25,142 bases of DNA from Dehalococcoidia bacterium (GTDB taxonomy: Bacteria > Chloroflexota > Dehalococcoidia > Dehalococcoidales > CSSed11-197): contig PUOQ01000096.1 of NCBI GenBank assembly GCA_003552785.1, positions 1 to 25,142 on the forward strand, in the 5' to 3' direction. This document shows positions 1 through 7,443 of this stretch, one piece after another. The first letter of the stretch is position 1; each line of letters opens with the position of its first letter. A program made the position numbers and the translations under genes. The notes under the pieces are model-generated. The model saw nothing but the letters and a program-made list of their open reading frames with translations. It did not search any database and was not told where the DNA came from.

Positions 1-159
1 ATCAAAAATACCTCCAAGATTTAAATTGATTAGGTTAATGCTAACATCTGTGTTAAAGGAAAAACCACTGGTATAATAGTATAAGTTAGCACAGTTACTT
101 GAGATGAAGCAATGACATTTGCAATTATCGGGCCCGGATAAGTTAAACTATAGCAACGA

Positions 160-188
160 TTGACTAATTATTCAGCCTGACTTATCAT
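160..188 (+). promoter_or_regulatory. Predicted lysA promoter placed next to the start codon
   Basis: The -35 box TTGACT (160-165) and the -10 box TATCAT (183-188) are separated by exactly 17 bases. The -10 box ends 9 bases before the lysA ATG at 198, so transcription would begin only about 3 bases upstream of the start codon. There is no Shine-Dalgarno in those 9 bases. This is inferred from consensus only. A second TATAAT at 72-77 is flanked by the inverted repeat TGCTAAC/GTTAGCA (39-45 and 85-91) but has no convincing -35. Nothing else is recognised in bases 1-197. Confidence 0.55.
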
Positions 189-197
189 TTTAAGATT

Positions 198-1508
198 ATG
201 AAAGAAGAATTATTACATTTATTTCCAGAAGGTGCCGCTGTAAATGCAAAAGGGCATCTTGAAATCGCCGGTTGTGATACTGTAGCGCTGGCAGGTGAGT
301 ATGGCACACCACTCTATGTTCTGGATGAAAGCCATATCAGAAACAAGTGTCGCCAGTATGTGAGTGAATTTACCGGCCGTTTTGCTGATACGAGGGTGGC
401 TTATGCCTCCAAGGCATGTCTGAATAAGGCTGTTGCCAGGGTTATACGTGAGGAGGGGCTGGAACTGGACGTTGTTTCCGGGGGGGAACTGGCGATAGCT
501 TTGTCTGCAGGGTTTCCGGCTGCGCGTGTTTATTTTCATGGTAATAACAAATCGCCGGAAGAGATGCGGTACGCGTTTGAAAACGGTGTTGGATACATTG
601 TAGCTGATAATCTAATGGAGCTTGAGCTCCTTCAGCAACTTGCCGTTGAATTTGGTTATTCGCCGGAAGTTTTAATAAGGGTCACTCCGGGAGTCGAGGC
701 TCACACTCACCAGCATATCACCACAGGTTACACCGGCAGTAAGTTTGGGTTGCCCCTTGGAGACGCGGCTGGGGCAATAAAAAAGGCCAGGAAGCTGGTC
801 AACCTTAAACTGGTAGGTTTGCACTGTCATCTCGGTTCACAGATTAATGAAACACGTCCTTACGAAGAAGCCCTGGGTGTTTTGATTGATTTCAGCCGTG
901 AAGTATACGATAAGGAAGGTTTTGAGCTTAAGAAGTTAAGCATTGGCGGGGGTTTTGGAGTCAATTATACCCTTCAAGACCGGGCTCTACCGGTTTCGGT
1001 TTATGCAGATACAATAATAAATACCCTCACGTCTGCATGTAACCGTGCCGGTTTAAGTACCCCCGGCCTTATCATTGAACCGGGAAGATCAATTATCGGC
1101 CCGGCGGGAGTCACTCTCTACCGGGTTGGTATGATAAAAGAAATTCAAGGATTGATAAAATATGTAACGGTTGACGGGGGCATGGCAGACAATATACGCC
1201 CGGCGCTGTATGATGCCAGCTACGCAGCAGTTGCAGCCGGAAAGATGTACGAGCCTGCTTCTGAAAAGGTAACTATTGCGGGTAAATACTGCGAATCCGG
1301 TGATATTCTGGTAAAAGATGTTTCGCTTGCAAGTGTAACAATGGGAGACATTGTTGCTATACCCGTTACCGGGGCATATTGTTTGCCCATGGCCAGTAAC
1401 TACAATGGGGCGCCCAAACCAGCAGTGGTCATGGTTAATTGTGGAGGCAGCCGGGTTATATGCCGCAGGGAAGAGTATAGCGACCTTGTTCGCCTTGATG
1501 TCGGTTAA
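198..1508 (+). CDS. lysA: Diaminopimelate decarboxylase
   Basis: Converts meso-diaminopimelate to L-lysine and CO2 with pyridoxal phosphate, the last step of lysine synthesis, in the cytosol. The 436-residue length is normal for the family. The N-terminal alanine-racemase-like barrel carries the PLP lysine in YASKAC (K72), followed by HCHLGSQI (near 210) and the phosphate-binding IGGGFG (near 250). EPGRSIIGP (near 298) and the catalytic CESGD motif (near 364) come from the C-terminal part and active site. The ATG at 198 is the only reasonable start, since an in-frame TAA lies at 165-167; no Shine-Dalgarno precedes it and a promoter abuts it. holB begins 13 bases downstream, so the two are probably co-transcribed. 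Identification is firm. Confidence 0.95.
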   Translation: MKEELLHLFPEGAAVNAKGHLEIAGCDTVALAGEYGTPLYVLDESHIRNKCRQYVSEFTGRFADTRVAYASKACLNKAVARVIREEGLELDVVSGGELAIALSAGFPAARVYFHGNNKSPEEMRYAFENGVGYIVADNLMELELLQQLAVEFGYSPEVLIRVTPGVEAHTHQHITTGYTGSKFGLPLGDAAGAIKKARKLVNLKLVGLHCHLGSQINETRPYEEALGVLIDFSREVYDKEGFELKKLSIGGGFGVNYTLQDRALPVSVYADTIINTLTSACNRAGLSTPGLIIEPGRSIIGPAGVTLYRVGMIKEIQGLIKYVTVDGGMADNIRPALYDASYAAVAAGKMYEPASEKVTIAGKYCESGDILVKDVSLASVTMGDIVAIPVTGAYCLPMASNYNGAPKPAVVMVNCGGSRVICRREEYSDLVRLDVG

Positions 1509-1521
1509 TCGGAGTAAAATT

Positions 1522-2547
1522 GTGTGGAGAGTTGCCGGCCAGGAGTCTTTAATATCACACCTGGAACGTATATTGAAAAAGGGTTTAATGCCCCATGCCC
1601 TGTTGATTACAGGGCCATCCCGGACCGGAAGAAAGTTGCTCGCTTATGATATTGCCAGGGCACTCAATTGCGAGGGCTCAACCATGCTTTGTGATGACTG
1701 TCCGGGCTGCATGCGCATCAAACATGCCAAACATGCCGATGTTCAGCTGGTAGACCTCATAAATCCCCGGGGAGACCAGGAATCAAAAAAAACAGCCATC
1801 GGAGTAGCCGAAGTAGAAGCCATGCAGCATTCAGCAAGCCTGGGGCCTTTTGAGGGCAGGAGCAAAGTTTTTATTATTGATGGAGCTGAACTTTTATCTG
1901 CATCGGCCGCCAATCGCTTGCTGAAAACACTGGAAGAGCCGCCGCCTAATGTTTGTTTTGTTCTTATTGCACAGCTCGCAGGTGAGGTTATGCCAACCGT
2001 GGCTTCAAGATGCCAGCATTTTGAATTAAAGCCGGTCAGCAGCCAAAAGGTGTATCAAATTTTAGTAAACAAATTTGAGGTAGCGGAAGAAAAAGCAGAA
2101 CTGCTGGCCCCATTGAGCCATGGCCGTTTGGGGTGGGCAATTGAAGTTGCCTGCGATGAAAACCTGCTGGAGGAGTTTTTTAAAACCAGAAGGGAGATGC
2201 TTGATATTATCACGGCTGATTACAGTGTGCGCTTTGAATATGCTGAAAGCATGGCGGGGCGCTTCAGCAGGGATCGCCTTGGAGTTCAGGAAGAGTTGTC
2301 TCTATGGCTGGTGCTGATTCGAGACTTGCTTTTTGCCGGCTTTGGTTTGGATAATTATACAGTCAACCGGGACATCCTGGACGAACTCAAGAGCCTTTCC
2401 GCAGGTTTTAGTGTCGAAGATTTACGGGGTTTTTTGGCATCCATTAATCAGACCAGGGAATACTTAAAGCGCAATGTTAACCCCAGGCTTGCTTTGGAAG
2501 TAATGATGCTGCCCTTAAAGCCATCCCGGGAAGTAGCGTTTTCATAA
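1522..2547 (+). CDS. holB: DNA polymerase III delta' subunit (clamp loader)
   Basis: Stationary subunit of the clamp loader that places the beta clamp on primed DNA. I start it at GTG 1522 (341 residues) because GGAG at 1511-1514 sits 7 bases upstream and the resulting N-terminus MWRVAGQ is typical; the reading frame stays open further upstream inside lysA. The AAA+ fold carries a four-cysteine zinc module (C50, C57, C60, C63) and the delta'-type SRC motif in ASRCQHF. The P-loop position reads GPSRTGRK, with the Walker lysine and threonine replaced, which fits delta' being a non-hydrolysing member of the pentamer. An ATG at 1498, inside lysA, is the alternative start. ricT follows 23 bases downstream, an order also known in Firmicutes. 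Confidence 0.88.
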   Translation: MWRVAGQESLISHLERILKKGLMPHALLITGPSRTGRKLLAYDIARALNCEGSTMLCDDCPGCMRIKHAKHADVQLVDLINPRGDQESKKTAIGVAEVEAMQHSASLGPFEGRSKVFIIDGAELLSASAANRLLKTLEEPPPNVCFVLIAQLAGEVMPTVASRCQHFELKPVSSQKVYQILVNKFEVAEEKAELLAPLSHGRLGWAIEVACDENLLEEFFKTRREMLDIITADYSVRFEYAESMAGRFSRDRLGVQEELSLWLVLIRDLLFAGFGLDNYTVNRDILDELKSLSAGFSVEDLRGFLASINQTREYLKRNVNPRLALEVMMLPLKPSREVAFS

Positions 2548-2570
2548 TTTATAAACAAGGGGAAATAAAT

Positions 2571-3422
2571 ATGCCTTTACTTGTAGGAGTACGCTTCCGT
2601 CGCCTTGGCAAGATTTACCATTTTGATCCAGGCGAACTTGAACTCAAAGATGGAGATATTGTACTGGTAGAAACCGCCAGGGGCCAGGAACTGGGTAACG
2701 TGATTGAAGACCCTTTCGAAGTAGCCGAGGAGGAAGTCCCGGATGATTTAAAGCCGGTTTTAAGGCTTGCGGGAGAAGCTGATATTCAGAAAGCCCGTAG
2801 CGTTAAAGAAAAAGAACCCGAAGCACTCGAAGAATGCGAGAAGCTGGTAAGAAATTTTAAATTGCCAATGAAGGTGCTGAAGGCTGAGTACAGTCTGGAT
2901 GGTAACTTGGTTACTATTTTTTTTGGTGCTGAGGGTAGAATTGATTTTCGTGAGCTGGTTCGTGAGCTCAGCCGGAAACTGAAAACCAGGGTTGAGTTGA
3001 GGCAGGTGGGCCCACGCGATGAAACGCGCCTGCTTGGTGGATTTGGCCGGTGTGGACGCTCGCTGTGTTGCGCTTCTTTTTTAACAGAATTCTCTCCTGT
3101 TTCTATAAAGATGGCCAAAGAGCAGGACCTGCCTTTGAACCCCATGAAGATATCAGGATTATGTGGGCGTTTGTTGTGCTGCCTGGGTTATGAATTTGAG
3201 CAATACCGGGAAATGAAGCAGAAGATGCCCAGGGACGGAGAAAAAGTGTTACTTCCCCAGGGAGAAGCTGTGGTGGTTGGCAGCCGGCCTCTTGAAAATT
3301 CGATTATTGTTGAACTTGCCAGTGGTAGCCGTATAGAAGTGGGCCTGTCAGAGCTCAAGTCTCAAATTCCGGCCAAAGATAAAAATTCAGGTAAAAAAGG
3401 AAACGGTAAAAGCAAAGGTTAG
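2571..3422 (+). CDS. ricT: PSP1-domain protein, RicT/YaaT-like
   Basis: A PSP1-family protein of 283 residues. The Bacillus homologue RicT (YaaT) forms the RicAFT complex that binds iron-sulfur clusters and affects mRNA processing and phosphorelay signalling. Visible here are an N-terminal PSP1 region and two matching cysteine clusters of the form C-x4-C-C: C161, C166, C167 in GRCGRSLCC and C198, C203, C204 in GLCGRLLCC. These correspond to the cysteines implicated in cluster binding. The C-terminal tail is Lys/Gly-rich. Start ATG 2571 is preceded by AAGGGGAAA. No RicA or RicF partner gene is in the window, so the molecular role in this organism is inferred. It probably ends the lysA-holB-ricT operon and converges on the HNH gene with only 13 bases between stop codons. 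Confidence 0.85.
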   Translation: MPLLVGVRFRRLGKIYHFDPGELELKDGDIVLVETARGQELGNVIEDPFEVAEEEVPDDLKPVLRLAGEADIQKARSVKEKEPEALEECEKLVRNFKLPMKVLKAEYSLDGNLVTIFFGAEGRIDFRELVRELSRKLKTRVELRQVGPRDETRLLGGFGRCGRSLCCASFLTEFSPVSIKMAKEQDLPLNPMKISGLCGRLLCCLGYEFEQYREMKQKMPRDGEKVLLPQGEAVVVGSRPLENSIIVELASGSRIEVGLSELKSQIPAKDKNSGKKGNGKSKG

Positions 3423-3435
3423 CCGCCTGTTATTT

Positions 3436-3966
3436 TTAGTTGGAGTTGGCCAAATATTTCTGCCATACCGAAAGGCCTCGAGTATAGCGGTATGGCAGGC
3501 AGAAATTACCGTGATTTACCGGCTGGAAGGGCTTGCGGGTAAGCTTCATGCTGGCTTCATCCGGGGTGCGTCCCGCTTTGCGGTGGTTGCACCTGGGGCA
3601 GGCACTGGTAACGTTTTCCCATACATGCTTTCCACCCTGATGGCGAGGAATGATATGGTCGATGGTTAATTGCGCACTTTCCTTGCCACAATATTGACAG
3701 GTGTAATTATCCCTGCGGAATACTCCCAGCCGGGTTAGCCTGTTGCTCCGGCGGGGTTGTTTCACCATGTATTCCAGCCTGATGACTGTAGGCAGCGGAA
3801 AGTCTGTTTTGATTGTATGAATATAACCCATGCCGTTCTCAATCATCTCAGCCTTTCCTTCAAGAAGGAGTATGATGGCGCGTTTTACCTGGCAGATGCT
3901 CAAAGGCTGAAATGAGGCGTTAAGCACCAGAACCGGTAATCTTTCTTTAAAACGCTGCTCGCTCAT
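3436..3966 (-). CDS. HNH endonuclease family protein
   Basis: A 176-residue HNH nuclease-like protein of the widespread stand-alone chromosomal type. The N-terminal part (PVLVLNASFQPL, residues 11-22) is the typical lead-in of this family. The HNH/zinc region spans about 85-132: C90-x2-C93, then D103-H104 and H109, N118, and C123-x2-C126 followed by N127 and H128. Metal-binding and catalytic positions therefore look intact. The cellular role of these proteins is not established; general DNA repair or mobile-element ancestry are both possible. It follows the helicase-loader gene by 48 bases but has its own well-spaced promoter and no Shine-Dalgarno, so it may be expressed separately. Confidence 0.85.
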   Translation of the reverse strand: MSEQRFKERLPVLVLNASFQPLSICQVKRAIILLLEGKAEMIENGMGYIHTIKTDFPLPTVIRLEYMVKQPRRSNRLTRLGVFRRDNYTCQYCGKESAQLTIDHIIPRHQGGKHVWENVTSACPRCNHRKAGRTPDEASMKLTRKPFQPVNHGNFCLPYRYTRGLSVWQKYLANSN

Positions 3967-3975
3967 ACAACTTAA

Positions 3976-4004
3976 ATATTAACTGCATTGGTTTTTAAAT
4001 TCAA
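3976..4004 (-). promoter_or_regulatory. Predicted promoter of the HNH gene
   Basis: On the minus strand TTGAAT (4004-3999) and TAATAT (3981-3976) are separated by 17 bases. The -10 box ends 9 bases before the ATG at 3966, the same geometry as at lysA, so the mRNA would be almost leaderless. No Shine-Dalgarno is visible in the interval. Consensus match only. Confidence 0.5.
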
Positions 4005-4014
4005 CCCGTTTATT

Positions 4015-5415
4015 TCAGCGCCGTTTATCGGAGCGGGGAAAGCTTTTTCTGGCAGGCCTTGAAGCCAGATCAGACCGGTAGTCGGGAACACTCAAAGCAA
4101 ACAGCAGGCTGATTTTAGGATCAAGCATTCTGGATCGTATGCGGTTGTCCAGTTCATCAAGTGAGCGAGTCGTAGTTATCACCGTTGCCAGCCTGGCATT
4201 ATAACGGTAGTTAATCACCTGGTAAAGTTTTTCCTGTGCCCAGGGGGTAGCTGTTTGTTCACCGAAATCATCAAGCACAAGGAACGGGGCTGTTTTTACC
4301 CTTTCAAACAACTGGTCATAAGATACGCGGCTGTCCGGGCTGAAGGCAGAACGCAGGTGGTCAATGAATTCAGGAACTACGATAAACAGCGCCTGCTGCC
4401 CTGACTGGTATAGATAGTTAACTATGGCTGCTGCCAGGTGGGTTTTACCGCTGCCAGTGACTCCTTGCCATACCAGCCATCCATCTGGAGATTGAGCATA
4501 ATCCATTGCCAGCCGGTAAGCCTTTTCCAGGTTATCCCTTTGGCCCTGTGGAAGATTGATGCGCTTCCAGTCGAAAGTGTCAAACGTCATTTGCTTTTGC
4601 AGCTCAAGTCCGGGTCCCCAGGCATATCCCGAGCCTTCATTTTTGCCCATTTCAAGGTAGTGAGTGCTGCAAATAACCTGGTTGCGCAGTCTTGTTTGAA
4701 GGCGTTCATCCAGCTCGTCTAATAAAATGGCCGTAATTAATGTAGGAAGCTCACGGTTAAACCGGTAGCTTAATAACTGGTCCAGTTTTTCCTTTGCCCA
4801 CGAACTGGATGAGTGCACCCCCAGATCTTCCAGTATAAGCAGGGGCATGTTTTTTACCTGGTCGAAAAGCTCATCATAGATTGTCTCGCTTGATGGATTG
4901 AAGCTGGAGCGCAGATGCTCGAGTAAATCCGGTACTGTTATATAAAAAACAGGCTGTTCTTTTTGCACACGTTCAACGGCAACCGCTGCTGCCAGGTGGG
5001 TTTTGCCTGAACCGCTTGGTCCGACAAGTACCAGCCAGCCTTTGGGGTTATCGGCAAATTCTCTGGCTGCCTGATAGGCAGTTTTAAAGAGTTTTTGGTT
5101 TGCTCCGTAACCGCTGCGGCCTTCAGGTACGAGGTTGTCAAAGCACAGGCGGTTGAGCGGTCCGAGATTCGAGTTTTGCAGAAGCATCGATTGTTTTTGC
5201 TCCCTGGAAAGCTCGTTTTTGCAATCGCAGGCTACAACCTTTGCATAATCAATTTGGCCACCGGCATTTTTGGGGTGAAAAAAACCAGCGTCTTTACACC
5301 GGGGGCAACTTATTTCATGTGCGCCGTCTTCTTTAATGTTGGACGAAGCGCTGGTACTTACCGCGTGTGTATTTTGATGGGTCTTCTTGTTGATAATCTT
5401 GCCGATGTGCTCCAT
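4015..5415 (-). CDS. DnaC/DnaI/IstB-like helicase loader with two tandem AAA+ domains
   Basis: Predicted ATP-dependent loader of the DnaB helicase, 466 residues against roughly 250-310 for ordinary DnaC or DnaI. A DnaI-like zinc site opens the protein (C37-x2-C40 and C63-x-C65). Two homologous AAA+ units follow: Walker A GPSGSGKTH at 132-140 and GVTGSGKTH at 318-326, an offset of 186 residues. Walker B is LLILEDLG (192-199) in unit 1 and FLVLDDFG (378-385) in unit 2. Unit 2 keeps the DDFGEQ...PWAQEKL signature of the family; unit 1 is altered there. Each unit also has a preceding FD element (CFDN, TFDT). AAGGG lies 7 bases before ATG 5415, supporting this start although it overlaps the upstream gene by 83 bases. 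Family assignment is solid; the loader role follows from family and position next to dnaB. Confidence 0.85.
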   Translation of the reverse strand: MEHIGKIINKKTHQNTHAVSTSASSNIKEDGAHEISCPRCKDAGFFHPKNAGGQIDYAKVVACDCKNELSREQKQSMLLQNSNLGPLNRLCFDNLVPEGRSGYGANQKLFKTAYQAAREFADNPKGWLVLVGPSGSGKTHLAAAVAVERVQKEQPVFYITVPDLLEHLRSSFNPSSETIYDELFDQVKNMPLLILEDLGVHSSSSWAKEKLDQLLSYRFNRELPTLITAILLDELDERLQTRLRNQVICSTHYLEMGKNEGSGYAWGPGLELQKQMTFDTFDWKRINLPQGQRDNLEKAYRLAMDYAQSPDGWLVWQGVTGSGKTHLAAAIVNYLYQSGQQALFIVVPEFIDHLRSAFSPDSRVSYDQLFERVKTAPFLVLDDFGEQTATPWAQEKLYQVINYRYNARLATVITTTRSLDELDNRIRSRMLDPKISLLFALSVPDYRSDLASRPARKSFPRSDKRR

Positions 5416-6043
5416 GGGTTTTCCCTTCGCTTAACCAGCGTTCAAGTATGCGTGAGATATAACGCCAGCTACGCTTATTATTCAGCGCTGCTTCTTTGAT
5501 AGCTTCAATAATCCATTGCTTCGGATAAGTTTGTTCAGCCAGGCGTATTTCGTCGACTATAAGTGGCGTTAAAAGACCAATATTTTCTTCATAGTAACTG
5601 AATACTTCAGGTAGCTGTTCTGATGCCTGGACAGGGCTTACCTGGATATTGTTACAGGATAATTTTAATGTACCATTTTTAATACTTTCAACCGCTTGCC
5701 GGTTGTCTGGATCGTTTACAAAAATAATCCTTTCCCGCTTACCCTGAACGTCAACCTCCAGCATTAGAAAGATGCCCCTGTCGGCAGCTTTAGACAGGGC
5801 CGCCTCGATCTGTTTATTAACAGTGTCACCGGCATCTTTCATGCTTTCAACAACTGCCGGGTCCCCCAGTAATTCTTCAAAGCTCACGTATTGAGGCCGG
5901 GTATTTTTCCTGTATAGTAATCTAAAAAGGTGCAGGCTGAGTTTCAGTTCAGCCATATCATTTACGTAAGGCATTATTAAATTAATGTAGTAGGCGGGAA
6001 TGGCGCTAAAATCTATTCTGGCCGGCAATCCCTTGTATTCCAT
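5333..6043 (-). CDS. DnaD-like primosomal protein
   Basis: A 236-residue protein with the architecture of DnaD/DnaB (Bacillus sense) replication-initiation proteins: a probable winged-helix N-terminal half (about 10-110) and a C-terminal DnaD/DnaB_2 domain at about 148-206. That domain shows YYEENIGLLTP (150-160) and the family's Y-x3-I-x3-W motif as YISRILERW (195-203). In Firmicutes such proteins bind DNA and recruit the helicase-loader complex to origins and restart sites. The start codon shares one base with the dnaB stop (TGATG), implying translational coupling. The 3' end overlaps the loader gene by 83 bases. The DnaD assignment rests mainly on the C-terminal motif; the exact functional equivalence to DnaD or DnaB is not decided. 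Confidence 0.78.
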   Translation of the reverse strand: MEYKGLPARIDFSAIPAYYINLIMPYVNDMAELKLSLHLFRLLYRKNTRPQYVSFEELLGDPAVVESMKDAGDTVNKQIEAALSKAADRGIFLMLEVDVQGKRERIIFVNDPDNRQAVESIKNGTLKLSCNNIQVSPVQASEQLPEVFSYYEENIGLLTPLIVDEIRLAEQTYPKQWIIEAIKEAALNNKRSWRYISRILERWLSEGKTHGAHRQDYQQEDPSKYTRGKYQRFVQH

Positions 6044-7440
6044 CAGGTCAGCGCTCCAGTTTCTGAGTATTCGGACATGTCAGGAGTAAGATTTTCAAAA
6101 TTGGTCAGTTTTTTACGGAAGCGTAGTTTTACCTGGCCTATGGGGCCGTTACGGTGCTTTGCGACGATTATATCCGCGAGTTCTCTGGGGTATTCCTGGC
6201 CTTCATGGGTACGGTGCCATTCTTCTTCAGTGTAATAAACTTCATCGCGGTACACAAAAACGACTACATCTGCATCCTGCTCGATGCTGCCACTGTCTCG
6301 CAGGTCGGCAAGCACCGGTATATGCGACTGGCGCCACTCTACGCCCCGGCTAAGCTGGGATACGGCAATGACGGGCACATTTAATTCACGGGCCAGCCCT
6401 TTAAGGGCTCTGGATATATAACTGATCTCCTGAACCCGGTTGTCGGTACGGGTATCTCCCTGCAGGAGCTGCAGGTAGTCTACGATTATCAGGTCTAAAC
6501 CATGCTCATGGTGCAGCCGCCTGGCTTTACTTCTCATTTCCAGCATGCGTAAATGGGGTGAATCGTCTATATATATGGGAACTTCACTCAGTGCGCCGAT
6601 AGCATCCATTATGCGCCCTTCATGCTCGTCGTGAATATCCTGATGGAGGCCAAGCCTGATACGGTTGGCGCTTACGCCACTTTCTGCTGAGAGCAGGCGG
6701 CTGACCAGCGATTCCTGGCTCATTTCCAGGCTGAATATGGCAGTGCAGGCCCTTTCCAGAACGGCAGCATTGCGGGCTATATTTAAAGCAAGGCTCGTTT
6801 TGCCCATACTGGGCCGGCCGGCTACAATTACCAGATCCGAGCGCTGGAAACCACCCAGAAGGTCATCCAGGCCGGTAAAGCCTGAATAAACACTCGATTT
6901 TACAGCCAGCTCGTCTTTTTCGCTGTCTTCCGGGGCGTCAAAATACTTTTCGAGCAACTCTTTTATATGAACAAAATCAATGCTTGATCGGTTGTAGCGC
7001 AGGCGGAACAGAATATCTTCTGCTTTGTTGAGCGCAGTGGATGCATCTGTTTCAGCGCCATATCCTATTGCGGAAATCTTGTCGGCCGCCTGAATGATCT
7101 GTCGCATTACAGACAGGCGCTGGACAATTTTTCCATAATGAAGGATTTCCAGGGAAGTAGGCACTATGGAAATCAGGTGGCTTAAATAAGCAGCATTACC
7201 GCTTTTTTCGAGGCTGCCGAGGCGGTCAAGCTCTTGAGCAGCGGTTATTTTATTTATTGCTTCGTCGCGCTGGTAAAGGTTCAGGCAGGCCTGGTATATC
7301 AGCCGGTTTGCCGGGCTGTAAAAGTCATCCGGTGTCAGAAAGGTGGCTACCTCATAAATTGAATTTCCGTCAATTAAGAGAGAGCCATTTACGGCTTCTT
7401 CAGCATCCAGATCATGGGGCGGCAGTCGCGTTTCGGCCAC
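6043..7440 (-). CDS. dnaB: Replicative DNA helicase
   Basis: Hexameric 5'-3' helicase that unwinds DNA at the replication fork and interacts with primase. The 465 residues show the usual two parts: an N-terminal primase-interacting domain opening with LPPHDLDAEEAVNGSLL, and a RecA-like motor with Walker A GRPSMGKT (209-216), FSLEM (236-240) and Walker B LIIVDYLQLL (317-326). No intein interrupts the motor. Translation starts at GTG 7440, with GAGGAGG 8 bases upstream and only 3 bases after the rplI stop. It is coupled to the DnaD-like gene through the TGATG overlap. The rplI-dnaB pair is widespread; the added primosome genes make a helicase-plus-loading cassette. Confidence 0.96.
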   Translation of the reverse strand: MAETRLPPHDLDAEEAVNGSLLIDGNSIYEVATFLTPDDFYSPANRLIYQACLNLYQRDEAINKITAAQELDRLGSLEKSGNAAYLSHLISIVPTSLEILHYGKIVQRLSVMRQIIQAADKISAIGYGAETDASTALNKAEDILFRLRYNRSSIDFVHIKELLEKYFDAPEDSEKDELAVKSSVYSGFTGLDDLLGGFQRSDLVIVAGRPSMGKTSLALNIARNAAVLERACTAIFSLEMSQESLVSRLLSAESGVSANRIRLGLHQDIHDEHEGRIMDAIGALSEVPIYIDDSPHLRMLEMRSKARRLHHEHGLDLIIVDYLQLLQGDTRTDNRVQEISYISRALKGLARELNVPVIAVSQLSRGVEWRQSHIPVLADLRDSGSIEQDADVVVFVYRDEVYYTEEEWHRTHEGQEYPRELADIIVAKHRNGPIGQVKLRFRKKLTNFENLTPDMSEYSETGALT

Positions 7441-7443
7441 GTA

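Noticed and set aside
49..77. TATAAT at 72-77 as the main lysA promoter
   Set aside because: The -35 position (TGTGTT) is poor, and a better-spaced promoter lies right before the gene. It remains possible as a secondary promoter.
1351..1521. Upstream extension of holB inside lysA
   Set aside because: The extra residues do not look like a delta' N-terminus and overlap the lysA C-terminus; GTG 1522 has a proper GGAG and gives the conserved start.
3436..3966. HNH gene as a mobile group I/II intron or IS remnant
   Set aside because: No split host gene, terminal repeats, target duplication or intron-like structure is seen; it resembles the stand-alone chromosomal family.
4015..5415. Transposon IstB reading of the ATPase
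   Set aside because: IstB and DnaC share the fold, but there is no istA neighbour or inverted repeats, and the gene is coupled to dnaB and a DnaD-like gene.
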